A DNA stretch of 64,000 bases, from assembly GCF_001999305.1 (NCBI RefSeq), contig NZ_MLHQ01000020.1, positions 1 to 64,000 of the forward strand. Direction: 5' to 3'. Numbering within the stretch: position 1 is the stretch's first letter; each line of letters opens with the position of its first letter. Shown piece by piece: positions 27,178 through 36,033 of this stretch. Source of the DNA: Rodentibacter myodis. Its GTDB lineage: Bacteria; Pseudomonadota; Gammaproteobacteria; Enterobacterales; Pasteurellaceae. Made by a program: the position numbers and the translations under genes. The notes under the pieces are model-generated. The model was given only the letters and a program-made list of their open reading frames with translations. It did no database searches and was not told the DNA's origin.

Positions 27178-28013
27178 TACAACACCACCGTTTTATTTTT
27201 ATAGACAAAAATTCTATCGTGCAAAGCGAGGTCAAGGGCGCGACTTAACACGGTTTTTTCCACATCCCTCCCCGCACGCATCATCGCTTCGGCACTGTAA
27301 GTATGATCCACATTGATTACGTTTTGCATAATGATAGGGCCTTGATCCAGTTCATTATTAATGAAATGTGCCGTTGCACCAATAATTTTCACCCCACGTT
27401 CATAGGCTTGTTGATAAGGTTTGGCTCCGATAAAGGCGGGCAGGAAGGAATGGTGAATATTGATAACACGGTTTGGGTAACGTTCCACAAACTCAGGATT
27501 TAACACACGCATATATTTCGCAAGCACAATATAATCCGGCGCATATTCATCAATTTTTTGGGCGAGCAGTTTATCGTGTTCTATGCGTGTTAATCCTTCG
27601 TGACTGACACAATGAAACGGAATATCAAAGCGTTCAACCAATTCACGTAAATTATTATGGTTGCCAATGACGGCGGCAATTTCGACATCTAATGCGCCAT
27701 AATAATTTTTCATTAAAATATCGCCGAGGCAGTGTGCTTCTTTTGTGACAAGAATAACAATACGTTTACGCTGTGTTCCTATTAATCGGCAATTTGTACC
27801 GGCGGGTAAGCTATATTTTAAATCTTCAAGTAAGGTTGTTTCATTAAAAATACCTTCAAGTTCGGTACGCATAAAAAAATGTTTTGTTTCAAAATCAACA
27901 AATTCGTTATTGTGTAATACATTGAGTTGATGTTTATAACAAATATTAGTGATTTTGGCTATTAACCCTTTATCATCGGGGTAATCGGTAAGGAGAATTT
28001 TTTTTTCAATCAT
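27177..28013 (-). CDS. purU: Formyltetrahydrofolate deformylase
   Basis: PurU hydrolyses 10-formyl-THF to formate and THF, balancing one-carbon pools and feeding formate to PurT. The 278 residues contain an N-terminal ACT regulatory domain (about 1-80) and a C-terminal formyl-transferase fold domain with the [14 protein letters not shown] motif (His-His pair near residue 188) and GATAHF...DQGPI. The gene overlaps aroA by one base and lies downstream of the hns terminator. Confidence 0.97.
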   Translation of the reverse strand: MIEKKILLTDYPDDKGLIAKITNICYKHQLNVLHNNEFVDFETKHFFMRTELEGIFNETTLLEDLKYSLPAGTNCRLIGTQRKRIVILVTKEAHCLGDILMKNYYGALDVEIAAVIGNHNNLRELVERFDIPFHCVSHEGLTRIEHDKLLAQKIDEYAPDYIVLAKYMRVLNPEFVERYPNRVINIHHSFLPAFIGAKPYQQAYERGVKIIGATAHFINNELDQGPIIMQNVINVDHTYSAEAMMRAGRDVEKTVLSRALDLALHDRIFVYKNKTVVL

Positions 28014-28043
28014 TGTGTTTAGGTTATATTTTTATTGTAAATA

Positions 28044-28075
28044 AAAAAACAGAACCCATAAGATAATATGGGTTC
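28044..28075 (-). terminator. Terminator after hns
   Basis: GAACCCATA (28052-28060) pairs with TATGGGTTC (28067-28075); on the minus strand the stem is followed by TGTTTTTTTATTT. It lies between the hns stop codon and purU. Confidence 0.8.
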
Positions 28076-28090
28076 ATAAAAGTAGAATAA

Positions 28091-28495
28091 TTAAATTTCA
28101 AAATCAGCCAATGACTTACCGGCATCTAAGGCATGTTGAATGACGCTTGGCGTGCGACCTTGACCTGTCCAAGTTTTTGTTTTGCCATTTTCATCAATAT
28201 ATTGATATTTTGCCGGGCGAGGTGAGCGTTTCTTACGAGTTATAGAAGGAGTAGTATCTATAATAGCTTTTAATTCTTCTGCAGTAATGCCTTCTTGTTT
28301 AATTAAGGCTTTGTATTTTTCAATGCGGACTCTACGTTCCATTTCTGCTTTTCGAATTTCTTCCATTTGAGCCCGTTTTTCTACAACGGCTTCTTCAAAT
28401 TTTTTTAATGAACTTTCTGCTTGTTCCAATGTTAAATCACGCACCACAGCGCGAATACTGCGAAGATTAGTGAATACTTTAATTAAATCAGCCAT
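28091..28495 (-). CDS. hns: Nucleoid-associated silencer protein H-NS
   Basis: The 134-residue protein has an N-terminal oligomerising coiled coil (about 1-85) and a C-terminal DNA-binding domain with the AT-hook-like motif TWTGQGRTP, preceded by YQYIDENGKTK. H-NS silences AT-rich, often foreign DNA. The frame extends four codons upstream, but the start at 28495 (MADLIKV) has GAGG 7 bases before it and matches the family. Its upstream 436-bp region is shared with the divergent riboswitch-controlled transporter gene. Confidence 0.95.
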   Translation of the reverse strand: MADLIKVFTNLRSIRAVVRDLTLEQAESSLKKFEEAVVEKRAQMEEIRKAEMERRVRIEKYKALIKQEGITAEELKAIIDTTPSITRKKRSPRPAKYQYIDENGKTKTWTGQGRTPSVIQHALDAGKSLADFEI

Positions 28496-28723
28496 AATGA
28501 ACCTCATAGATCTTAGGATAGATAGTAAATGGAGAGGTTTTTATAGTAGCGGAATTAAACTATAAGGTAAACATTAAATTTTAATAAAATGGAGATAGAA
28601 ATTAGAATAAATTTTAGTTTGACTATATTTATTTTGAATTTATCTTACTAATACATATAAAAATAAACAGAATTTATTAGATTTTTCTCACATTTTCCTG
28701 TAATCTTCGGACTCCCTATAAAA

Positions 28724-28880
28724 GTAGAGGTGCGATCACTATAAGTACTTTTTCTGAGTGGATAGCGATGACGAAAAAAGAAAGGAGTGATTGCCGAAAT
28801 CGGTTAAGAGTCGTTTTGACCGGTTGGTAGCGTATCCGAAAGGAGCGTTACTGTCATAGTGATTAACTATGGAGCGCTAC
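28724..28880 (+). promoter_or_regulatory. Lysine riboswitch (L box) aptamer
   Basis: The conserved lysine-aptamer blocks appear in order: AGAGGTGCG, AAGTA, AAAGGAGTGATTGCCGAA, ACCGGTTGG, ACTGTCATAGT and ATGGAGCGCTAC. P1 closes with GTAG (28724-28727) against CTAC (28877-28880). The P4 helix CGGTTAA (28801-28807) / TTGACCG (28816-28822) and the P5 helix CATAGT (28855-28860) / ACTATG (28866-28871) are readable, and the layout follows the B. subtilis lysC aptamer closely. It ends about 63 bases before the transporter ATG. No stem with a T run is visible in between, so control of translation is more likely than termination (inference). The stretch 28508-28723 shows only AT-rich promoter-like sequence, including TATAAA just before the aptamer. 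Confidence 0.93.
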
Positions 28881-28943
28881 GGTTAGGTTGGTCATTTCAA
28901 GTCCATTTTCTGCCGTTCTCTCCATTATTTTAGGTATAACTTA

Positions 28944-30506
28944 ATGGAACTTATCAATTATTCTTCTTCAATTTGGTCTGTTGTACCGGCCTTGTTAGCA
29001 ATCATTTTAGCGATTGCGACGCGACGCGTACTGCTTTCTTTAAGTGCCGGTATTATAACCGGTGCGTTAATGTTAAATGATGCCTCAGTTTTGCCAACAT
29101 TAACTTATTTAAAAGACAATATTGTCTCATTGGTTTATGTTGATAGCGATTCAAATATGAATATTTTGTTTTTATTAAATATTGATGGTGAAATTAATTC
29201 AAATATGAATATTGTGCTTTTCTTAATTTTACTGGGAATTTTGACCGCACTTTTAACGGTTTCCGGCAGTAATCGTGCCTTTGCCGAATGGGCGCAAGCG
29301 CGTATCAAAGATCGCCGTGGTGCAAAATTACTCGCCGCATCATTAGTGTTTATCACATTTATCGATGATTATTTTCACAGCTTGGCAGTAGGCGCAATCG
29401 CCCGACCGGTGACGGATCGTTTCAAGGTTTCACGCCCGAAATTAGCCTATATTCTTGACTCCACTGCCGCACCAATGTGTGTGATGATGCCGGTATCCAG
29501 TTGGGGGGCTTATATCATCACATTGGTGGCGGGGTTATTGACCACTTATTCCATTACCGAATACACGCCAATGGGGGCGTTTGTGGCAATGAGTTCAATG
29601 AACTTTTATGCTATTTTTGCCCTGTTAATGGTGTTTTTTGTGGCATATTTTTCTTTTGATATTGGTTCTATGGCACGCCACGAAAAAGCGGCGATGGAAC
29701 GTAGTGAACAGGTTGAATCGGAAGAAAGCGGTATTAAAGGTCAGGTTCGCAATTTAGTTTTGCCGATTTTGGTGCTTATTATCGCAACGGTTTCAATGAT
29801 GATGTACACAGGTGGATTAGCCCTTGCCGAAGCAAACACCGCGTTTTCCGTATTGGGGGCATTTGAGAATACCAACGTGGGCGTATCCCTTGTTGTAGGC
29901 GGCTCAAGTGCGGTCATTATTTCAACCGTTTTAATTGCATTAGGCCGCCAAGTGAGTTTGGCTGAATATGGACGTGCATTGTATTTAGGCGTTAAATCAA
30001 TGATGGGGGCGATTGCGATTTTATTTTTTGCTTGGACGATCAATAAAATTGTTGGCGATATGCAAACCGGTAAATATTTATCTTCATTGGTTTCCGGCAA
30101 TATTCCGGTGCAATTTTTACCGGTGATCTTATTTATCTTAGGTACTGCAATGGCGTTTTCCACCGGCACAAGTTGGGGAACCTTCGGTATTATGCTCCCT
30201 ATCGCCGCGGCAATGGCAACCAATGCCGCACCGGAATTAATGTTGGCTTGCCTTTCTGCCGTTATGGCAGGAGCGGTATGTGGTGACCACTGTTCACCGG
30301 TTTCCGATACCACCATCCTTTCTTCCACCGGTGCGAAATGTAATCATATGGATCACGTGACGACTCAGTTACCTTATGCCTTAACAGTTGCTGCGGCAAC
30401 CTGTGTGGGTTATATCGTAGTAGGTTTTACCGAATCGGGTGCGGCAGGCTTTGTGGCAACAGCCGTTTCTTTAGCGTTACTGATTTTTATTGTGAAAAAA
30501 CGCTAA
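28944..30506 (+). CDS. NhaC-family transporter, probable lysine transporter (LysW-like)
   Basis: A 520-residue inner-membrane protein with about 12 helices, of the NhaC Na+/H+ antiporter superfamily. Family landmarks are DDYFHSLAVGAIARPVTDR (about 137-155), the GTSWGTFGIMLPIA loop and the GDHCSPVSDTT motif near residue 449. General annotation would say Na+/H+ antiporter. The lysine riboswitch directly upstream points to lysine as substrate, as proposed for the riboswitch-linked NhaC-type LysW transporters of gamma-proteobacteria. Na+ coupling is likely but not shown. Two near-identical stretches (SNMNILFLLNIDGEI, then SNMNIVLFLI) about 20 residues apart suggest a small internal duplication near residues 70-94. 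Confidence 0.88.
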   Translation: MELINYSSSIWSVVPALLAIILAIATRRVLLSLSAGIITGALMLNDASVLPTLTYLKDNIVSLVYVDSDSNMNILFLLNIDGEINSNMNIVLFLILLGILTALLTVSGSNRAFAEWAQARIKDRRGAKLLAASLVFITFIDDYFHSLAVGAIARPVTDRFKVSRPKLAYILDSTAAPMCVMMPVSSWGAYIITLVAGLLTTYSITEYTPMGAFVAMSSMNFYAIFALLMVFFVAYFSFDIGSMARHEKAAMERSEQVESEESGIKGQVRNLVLPILVLIIATVSMMMYTGGLALAEANTAFSVLGAFENTNVGVSLVVGGSSAVIISTVLIALGRQVSLAEYGRALYLGVKSMMGAIAILFFAWTINKIVGDMQTGKYLSSLVSGNIPVQFLPVILFILGTAMAFSTGTSWGTFGIMLPIAAAMATNAAPELMLACLSAVMAGAVCGDHCSPVSDTTILSSTGAKCNHMDHVTTQLPYALTVAAATCVGYIVVGFTESGAAGFVATAVSLALLIFIVKKR

Positions 30507-30559
30507 AAACGTGATCCGGTTCAAAAAATGAATAAAAAATAAAATTTTGTGATTTTTAT

Positions 30560-30590
30560 AAAATGCGGCATAAAGTCGCATTTTTTATTT
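30560..30590 (+). terminator. Terminator after the lysine transporter gene
   Basis: AAAATGCG (30560-30567) pairs with CGCATTTT (30577-30584), then TTATTTTA. It lies 50-80 bases after the stop codon. Confidence 0.75.
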
Positions 30591-30683
30591 TATAGACTGA
30601 TTATTTTTTATTTTCATCTTAAAAATTGATAGTTTTTAGATTTTAATGCTGAAATATTGAGTAGTGAATCTTGGGTTTCAGGC

Positions 30684-30711
30684 TAGACAAAGATTTTTTT
30701 GCCAGTATGAT
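30684..30711 (+). promoter_or_regulatory. Candidate ilvIH promoter
   Basis: TAGACA (30684-30689) and TATGAT (30706-30711) are 16 bases apart and lie about 75 bases before the ilvI start. The preceding 90 bases are AT-rich, as expected for Lrp- or H-NS-type control, but no specific operator could be assigned. Confidence 0.4.
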
Positions 30712-30785
30712 GAATTGCACTGAAAAGCGAATTGCTTAACACAAGACGTAACAAAACAAAGTGTGGTCAATTTTAGGAGGAAATG

Positions 30786-32510
30786 ATGAAGAAATTATCC
30801 GGTGCTGAAATGGTAGTGCAATCACTACGTGATGAAGGCGTAGAATATTTATTCGGTTACCCGGGTGGGGCAGTGCTGGATATTTATGATGCCATTCACA
30901 CATTGGGAGGGATTGAGCATATTTTAGTCCGTCACGAACAGGCAGCCGTGCATATGGCAGATGGCTATGCCCGTGCAACGGGAAAAGTGGGTTGCGTGTT
31001 GGTTACATCCGGCCCGGGAGCAACGAATGCCATTACCGGTATTGCCACCGCTTATGCGGATTCTATCCCAATGGTAGTGCTTTCAGGGCAGGTGATGAGC
31101 AATTTAATTGGTAGCGATGCTTTCCAAGAATGCGATATGGTAGGGATTTCCCGTCCGGTGGTGAAACACAGTTTTATTGTGAAAAAAGCGGAAGATATTC
31201 CTGAAACCCTTAAAAAAGCCTTTTATATTGCTTCAACGGGGCGTCCGGGGCCGGTGGTGGTGGATATTCCCAAAGATACGGTGAATCCGAATCATAAATT
31301 CCCTTATGCGTATCCACAATCCGTTGAAATGCGTTCTTATAATCCTACGGTGAATGGACATAAAGGACAAATTAAAAAAGCCTTAAAAGCCTTGCTGGTG
31401 GCGAAGAAACCGGTGTTATTTGTCGGTGGGGGGGCGATTGCCGCAGAATGTAGCGAAGAACTCACGCAATTTGCACAACAGTTAAATTTACCGGTAACCG
31501 CCTCTTTAATGGGATTGGGTGTTTATCCCGGCACCGATAATCAATTCTTAGGTATGCTTGGAATGCACGGCACGTACGAAGCCAATAATGCAATGCACGA
31601 AAGTGATTTAATTCTCGGTATTGGTGTGCGTTTTGATGATCGCACCACAAATAATCTGGAAAAATATTGCCCGAATGCCAAAGTGATCCAAATTGATATT
31701 GATCCCACCTCAATTTCTAAAAATGTAAAGGCAGCCATTCCAATCGTAGGCAGTGCGAAAAATGTATTGAATGAATTTTTAAGTTTATTGGGTGAAGAAG
31801 GCGTGGCACGCCCACAAAATCAGCTTGAAGATTGGTGGAAACAGATTAATGCTTGGAAAGCACAAAACTGCTTGGATTTTGACCGCACTTCAGGCGTGAT
31901 CAAACCTCAACAAGTAATGGAAGCTGTGTATCGCATCACTAAGGGCGAGGCTTATATCGCTTCTGATGTAGGGCAGCACCAAATGTTTGCCGCATTGCAT
32001 TATCCTTTCGATAAACCACGCCGTTGGATCAATTCAGGTGGCTTAGGCACAATGGGATTCGGTTTGCCGGCGGCACTGGGCGCAAAATTGGCACAGCCTA
32101 ATGCAACCGTTGTTTGTGTCACCGGTGATGGCAGTATTCAAATGAATATTCAAGAGCTTTCCACTGCAACGCAATATGGTATTCCGGTGGTGGTTATTTG
32201 TTTAAATAACCATTTCTTAGGTATGGTAAAACAATGGCAAGACCTCATTTATTCCGGTCGCCATTCGCAAACCTATATGAATTCCTTACCGGACTTCGTG
32301 AAGTTGGCGGAATCTTATGGCCACGTTGGCATTAAAATTGCCACACCGGATGAATTGGAAAGTAAATTGAAAGAAGCGTTCAGCATTAAAAATCGCCTTG
32401 TCTTTGTGGATATTAATGTGGACGAAACCGAACACGTTTACCCAATGCAAGTGCGTGGTGGGGCAATGAATGAAATGATTTTAAGTAAACCGCAAGGGGA
32501 GAATGAATAA
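30786..32510 (+). CDS. ilvI: Acetolactate synthase III large (catalytic) subunit
   Basis: The ThDP enzyme makes acetolactate or acetohydroxybutyrate, the first common step of valine, leucine and isoleucine synthesis. The 574 residues carry the ThDP-activating Glu51 ([16 protein letters not shown]), the FAD-region blocks and the C-terminal ThDP/Mg motif [12 protein letters not shown]. Of the two adjacent ATGs, the second (30786) is used: AGGAGG lies 5 bases before it but only 2 before the first, and it gives the [10 protein letters not shown] start. The stop codon overlaps ilvH by one base. Confidence 0.97.
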   Translation: MKKLSGAEMVVQSLRDEGVEYLFGYPGGAVLDIYDAIHTLGGIEHILVRHEQAAVHMADGYARATGKVGCVLVTSGPGATNAITGIATAYADSIPMVVLSGQVMSNLIGSDAFQECDMVGISRPVVKHSFIVKKAEDIPETLKKAFYIASTGRPGPVVVDIPKDTVNPNHKFPYAYPQSVEMRSYNPTVNGHKGQIKKALKALLVAKKPVLFVGGGAIAAECSEELTQFAQQLNLPVTASLMGLGVYPGTDNQFLGMLGMHGTYEANNAMHESDLILGIGVRFDDRTTNNLEKYCPNAKVIQIDIDPTSISKNVKAAIPIVGSAKNVLNEFLSLLGEEGVARPQNQLEDWWKQINAWKAQNCLDFDRTSGVIKPQQVMEAVYRITKGEAYIASDVGQHQMFAALHYPFDKPRRWINSGGLGTMGFGLPAALGAKLAQPNATVVCVTGDGSIQMNIQELSTATQYGIPVVVICLNNHFLGMVKQWQDLIYSGRHSQTYMNSLPDFVKLAESYGHVGIKIATPDELESKLKEAFSIKNRLVFVDINVDETEHVYPMQVRGGAMNEMILSKPQGENE

Positions 32511-33001
32511 TGCGTAGAATCTTATCTGTTTTATTAGAAAATGAATCCGGTGCTTTATCACGCGTTGTCGGTTTGTTCTCTCAGCGTGCCTTCAATATTG
32601 AAAGCCTTACGGTTGCACCAACAGACGACCCTACGTTATCAAGAATGACCATTGAAGCAGTGGGAGATGAACAAGTCCTAGAGCAAATTGAAAAGCAACT
32701 GCATAAATTGGTAGATGTTTTTAAAGTGATTAGTCTAAGCGAACACGAACACGTAGAACGTGAAGTAATGCTTCTCAAAGTACGGGCAACGGGGGCTTCT
32801 CGTGATGAAATTAAGCGTTTGGCAGATATTTTCCGCGGTCAAATCGTAGATGTTACGCCAAAATCCTACACCATCCAACTTACCGGCACTAAAGACAAAC
32901 TTGATGCTTTTGTTGCCGCAGTAAAAGAGGAAACCACATTGCTCGAAATTGTTCGCTCAGGATTGATTAGCCTATCCCGTGGCGAGAAAAACATTCTTTA
33001 A
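32510..33001 (+). CDS. ilvH: Acetolactate synthase III small (regulatory) subunit
   Basis: A 163-residue ACT-domain subunit (residues 1-77: [23 protein letters not shown]) with the C-terminal ALS-associated domain. It binds valine and confers feedback control on IlvI. The TAATG overlap with ilvI couples the two and keeps stoichiometry. It ends in a strong terminator. Confidence 0.97.
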   Translation: MRRILSVLLENESGALSRVVGLFSQRAFNIESLTVAPTDDPTLSRMTIEAVGDEQVLEQIEKQLHKLVDVFKVISLSEHEHVEREVMLLKVRATGASRDEIKRLADIFRGQIVDVTPKSYTIQLTGTKDKLDAFVAAVKEETTLLEIVRSGLISLSRGEKNIL

Positions 33002-33015
33002 GCATTTTCTCAATA

Positions 33016-33050
33016 AAAAATCCGCGCCAAGTTTATTGGGGCGGATTTTT
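33016..33050 (+). terminator. Terminator of ilvIH
   Basis: AAAAATCCGC (33016-33025) pairs with GCGGATTTTT (33041-33050), extended by GCC/GGC inside, followed by TATATT. After it, 33051-33180 contains no recognisable feature. Confidence 0.85.
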
Positions 33051-33180
33051 TATATTGAGCGATAATTTTATTGCGAGTAGGATTAAGGCCGTTTTTCTTT
33101 GTAGACGCATTTAATGCTTGAATCATCTTATATCCCTTCTTCTGATCTCAAAACTATTCTTCATTCCAAGCGAGCTAATT

Positions 33181-33417
33181 ACATCGCCTTCTTTAATCAC
33201 TTGAACCGGTTTGCTCCATTCTTGCGTCCGCCCTTCACCTTTAGTCACAATCAGATTCTCCCCTGTGAATGGGAATGCCGGTTTGTCACACTGCTTGCCT
33301 GAAACTCCACAAGTGCTGTACGCTCCGGGCTGTTGGCTATCTCAGGCAAACGGGTAAAACGTGCTTTTCCTGAAAAATAATCCGCCGGAGCATTCTGCCA
33401 TTGATGTTGTGAGTAAT
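33181..33417 (-). pseudogene. Truncated partial copy of the neighbouring cupin-CMD gene
   Basis: This stretch aligns over its whole length with 34215-34452, codons 26 to about 105 of the adjacent cupin-CMD gene, in the same orientation. The first 80 or so bases on the gene's strand (from 33417 downward) are identical. The rest carries about 18 substitutions and a one-base deletion (GGGAGAATCTGA against GGGCAGTATCTGA), which brings in an early TGA. It lacks a start codon and signal peptide and abuts the stop codon of the intact gene (33419), so it looks like what is left of a tandem second copy. Confidence 0.85.
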
Positions 33418-33418
33418 G

Positions 33419-34528
33419 TTAAGGATTGAATACTTTCTGCAGCACTTCTTCCGCTTTATCTGCAACATTCTGATCCTGTACGGCAAGCTCGCTGATAACG
33501 CGCTGTAGTTCCGTTTGGCTTAATCCCAGATTTTTAAGAATGCTGAAATGAGAGCGTAACTGGTTCGGTACAGTTTCCAATGCTGCCAGCGTTGCCACAG
33601 CCACCAGTTCCCGATTAACGGTGCTGAGACTATTACGGCTGAACAGATAACCGAATAAATGGGCTTTTAAGGCATAATCCATGCCCTCGGAATTTTGCAG
33701 CAGCGCGGAATTATCCCGCTGGGTCAATACATTCAGCGTTTGCGTGCCAAGAGTATAATAATCCCTGTCATGCGCAGACTGTGACTGTTGAGCAGACTTT
33801 GCCGGGGAATCCGCAATGCCCTTTGCTGCCCGTTCTTTGAGCAGATTCTGTAAGGTATGCAAACCGTTTAATGCTCTCGGGAAACCGGCATAAGCATACT
33901 GATGAGCAAAAATTTCCTCTAACTCGTCAGGCGTCAGACCGCTTGCCAGCCCCTGTTCCAGTGCCGGTTTCAGTTGTTCCGGGTAGCCTTTGGCTGAATA
34001 AAACACAATCGGTACAATAGCGAGCTGTTTCCGGCTTAATGGCTGGTGCTGACTGATTTTCTGCAGTTCAACTTTGGGATCCGGGGCTGTCAAATCAACT
34101 TTTTCCAGCCAGGTGACTTTATTTTCACTCGCATTCGGGCTGACGGCGATATGCGACATACTGCTGTGCGCTGTCGCGCCGTGCCAGTGTTTCACATTCG
34201 GCGGACACCAAACCACATCGCCTTCTTTAATCACTTGAACCGGCTTGCCCCATTCCTGCGTCCGCCCTTCGCCTTTGGTCACAATCAGATACTGCCCCTG
34301 TGAATGGGAATGCCAGTTCGTCACACTGCCTGCCTGAAACTCCACAAGTGCCGTGCGATCCGGGCTGTCGGGTATCTCAGGCAAACGGGTAAAACGTGCT
34401 TTTCCTGAAAAATAATCCGCCGGAGCATTCTGCCATTGATGTTGTGAGTAATCAGTCTTTACCTGTTCCGCTGATACGCCTGTTGCGGCAACAAGCAAAA
34501 GTGCGGTCGAAAAAAGCGTTGTTTTCAT
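33419..34528 (-). CDS. Secreted cupin plus carboxymuconolactone decarboxylase-like protein
   Basis: The 369-residue protein has a signal peptide (1-20, TGVSA) and a cupin domain (about 55-135) with a full metal set: His73, His75, Gln79 and His114/His116 (NWHSHSQGQY, VKHWHG). After it come two CMD/AhpD-like helical segments (about 165-235 and 265-355), including the GFPRALNGLHTLQ and NRELVAVATLAALE blocks. The canonical Cys-x-x-Cys of AhpD peroxidases is absent, so peroxidase activity is unlikely. The cupin-CMD combination is frequent beside aldo/keto reductases and hydrolases. Here it would act in the periplasm, probably on small carbonyl or quinone-like compounds (inference). A USS lies in the signal-peptide codons, and AGGGGAGG precedes the ATG. 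Confidence 0.8.
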   Translation of the reverse strand: MKTTLFSTALLLVAATGVSAEQVKTDYSQHQWQNAPADYFSGKARFTRLPEIPDSPDRTALVEFQAGSVTNWHSHSQGQYLIVTKGEGRTQEWGKPVQVIKEGDVVWCPPNVKHWHGATAHSSMSHIAVSPNASENKVTWLEKVDLTAPDPKVELQKISQHQPLSRKQLAIVPIVFYSAKGYPEQLKPALEQGLASGLTPDELEEIFAHQYAYAGFPRALNGLHTLQNLLKERAAKGIADSPAKSAQQSQSAHDRDYYTLGTQTLNVLTQRDNSALLQNSEGMDYALKAHLFGYLFSRNSLSTVNRELVAVATLAALETVPNQLRSHFSILKNLGLSQTELQRVISELAVQDQNVADKAEEVLQKVFNP

Positions 34529-34573
34529 TTTGCCTCCCCTTAAAAAACGCCCTTAAAACAAGGGCGTATGCTA

Positions 34574-34786
34574 TTAAAGATTGCTGCCGAAAAATTGAGT
34601 GAGTTTTTCAGATGCCTGTTTCACATATTGCGGTTTCCGGTAAGTTTCAATATGAGTGGCGTTCGGAATTTTGAATAACTCTTTATTTTGCGTGCCGGTG
34701 GCATTGTTGAATACTTCTTCAGTCATATACAGACTGTTGGCTTTTTCTCCGGCAATCATCAGTAACGGCTGAACGATCAAATTCAC
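34574..34786 (-). pseudogene. C-terminal stump of an alpha/beta hydrolase
   Basis: About 70 residues remain. They read VQPLLMIAGEKANSLY..., then IPNATHIETY, and end LTQFFGSNL. This is the C-terminal part of a YcjY/DltE-like alpha/beta hydrolase carrying the catalytic His (ATHIETY), with no nucleophile region. The bases just upstream on this strand (34787-34850) do not continue the protein and contain a stop. The sequence is not a copy of the hydrolase at 34851-35963, so this is a second, decayed gene. Confidence 0.7.
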
Positions 34787-34850
34787 ATTGGATGATATTC
34801 AATAATCAGACGGTAAAATTTCTGCAAAGCTTACCACCGGTATTCCCGTT

Positions 34851-35963
34851 TTACTGATCCAGCCCTTTTGCCTTCAGCCACTCCTGCAAATGTTCCGCCA
34901 CTTCCAGATTATTAAGATCGCTGAACGGGAAATGGGTATTGCTTTTAATGCCGGCTTTCGGCAATTCAACCAGCGTAACATCACCGCTGTGTTTATTCAC
35001 CGTTTCTGCCCACTGTTTTGCCAGCTGCAGGCGGATATACCATTGTTCGCCGCTTTGGGTGCCGTCTAAATGATCAGGAATGAAGTCACCGAAATAAATC
35101 ACAATCGGGCGTTTTGTCAGTTTTTCAAATTCTGCTTTCGGCACGCTCATCGGCACCACATCGCCGAAACGGCTTTTCAGGGTGGGCGGTACTTCACCCT
35201 CAGGGAACGGAAAATTGCCCGGTTCATAAGCCACAATAGCGTTGATTTTTTCGTTTTTCATACCGGCAAGCCAGCCCACAATGCCGCCCTGGGAATGAGT
35301 GACTAGAATGCCGCTGCCGATGCGGTCAAAAAGTTTGTCCAGGCTATCACTGATGATATTGGCGTCAAACGCCCCCACATTCGGCGTCATTTGGCGGAAA
35401 AACTGGTTTAAGGATTTCGGATCCCGCGGAAAAGCCACGCCTTCAGCGAAATCAGGATAACTGCCGATACGGAACTGCGCAAACCAGAACTGATCATCCG
35501 GCACCGCTTTTACATTTGCATCCACGGTGCTGCGCCCCGATTGTCCGCGGCGTGGCTGATCGATTAAATACACGGGGAAACGCCGGCGCAGGAAAATATT
35601 CTGGAACCCCTCCCGACCGTCAGGCGTGGTTTGCCATGTCCGCATGGATTGCCCCGCTCCGTGCAAAAATACCAGCGGATTTTTGCGGGCATCGGTAGGG
35701 ATTTGGTAAAACACCGTGGCGTGATCGCCGTGCAGGGTTTGTCCACCTGCCTGTACCGACGCCGTAAACACGTCCATAAAATTATTGCTGTCTTTGTCTT
35801 TCACCACATCAGGTTCGGGATTATAAACGCCCTCCGACGTTTTTACTGTGCCGCCCACGGCAAAACTGCCCTGCTGTTCAATGGAAATCGGCGCGGCAAC
35901 GGTTTGTACCGTCAGCCCGCAGGCTGCGGCAATCAATGAAATTTTGAAAAGTTTTGTCAGCAT
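34851..35963 (-). CDS. Secreted alpha/beta hydrolase
   Basis: The 370-residue protein has a signal peptide (about 1-24), an oxyanion-hole LHGAGQSMRTW (100-110), nucleophile Ser224 in VTHSQGG and a catalytic His in the late SNTHFPF segment. The fold is complete and exported; the substrate could be an ester or lactone. The open frame continues 12 codons upstream, but ATG 35963 has AGGAGA at a good distance and starts the signal peptide. It lies between the aldo/keto reductase and the cupin-CMD genes on one strand, probably one operon. The DNA is clearly GC-richer than its surroundings; the line 35581-35640 has 37 G/C of 60. Confidence 0.85.
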   Translation of the reverse strand: MLTKLFKISLIAAACGLTVQTVAAPISIEQQGSFAVGGTVKTSEGVYNPEPDVVKDKDSNNFMDVFTASVQAGGQTLHGDHATVFYQIPTDARKNPLVFLHGAGQSMRTWQTTPDGREGFQNIFLRRRFPVYLIDQPRRGQSGRSTVDANVKAVPDDQFWFAQFRIGSYPDFAEGVAFPRDPKSLNQFFRQMTPNVGAFDANIISDSLDKLFDRIGSGILVTHSQGGIVGWLAGMKNEKINAIVAYEPGNFPFPEGEVPPTLKSRFGDVVPMSVPKAEFEKLTKRPIVIYFGDFIPDHLDGTQSGEQWYIRLQLAKQWAETVNKHSGDVTLVELPKAGIKSNTHFPFSDLNNLEVAEHLQEWLKAKGLDQ

Positions 35964-36033
35964 TGTAAATTCTCCTGAAAGTGCGGTCGGTTTTTGCAAA
36001 ATTTTATGCCAGACCTACCGCACAGTGCTATGT

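Noticed and set aside
28881-28943. Terminator stem as expression platform of the lysine riboswitch
   Set aside because: Only weak short complementarities (ACGG/CCGT) exist and no T run follows, so a transcription terminator is not supported.
29741-30328. 195-codon ORF opposite the lysine transporter gene
   Set aside because: Long but antisense to a highly conserved membrane protein, with low-complexity Ala/Ile/Pro-rich sequence; a codon-bias artefact.
33419-34528. AhpD-type peroxidase for the CMD part of the cupin protein
   Set aside because: The Cys-x-x-Cys active site of AhpD is absent and the protein has no cysteine in its CMD segments.
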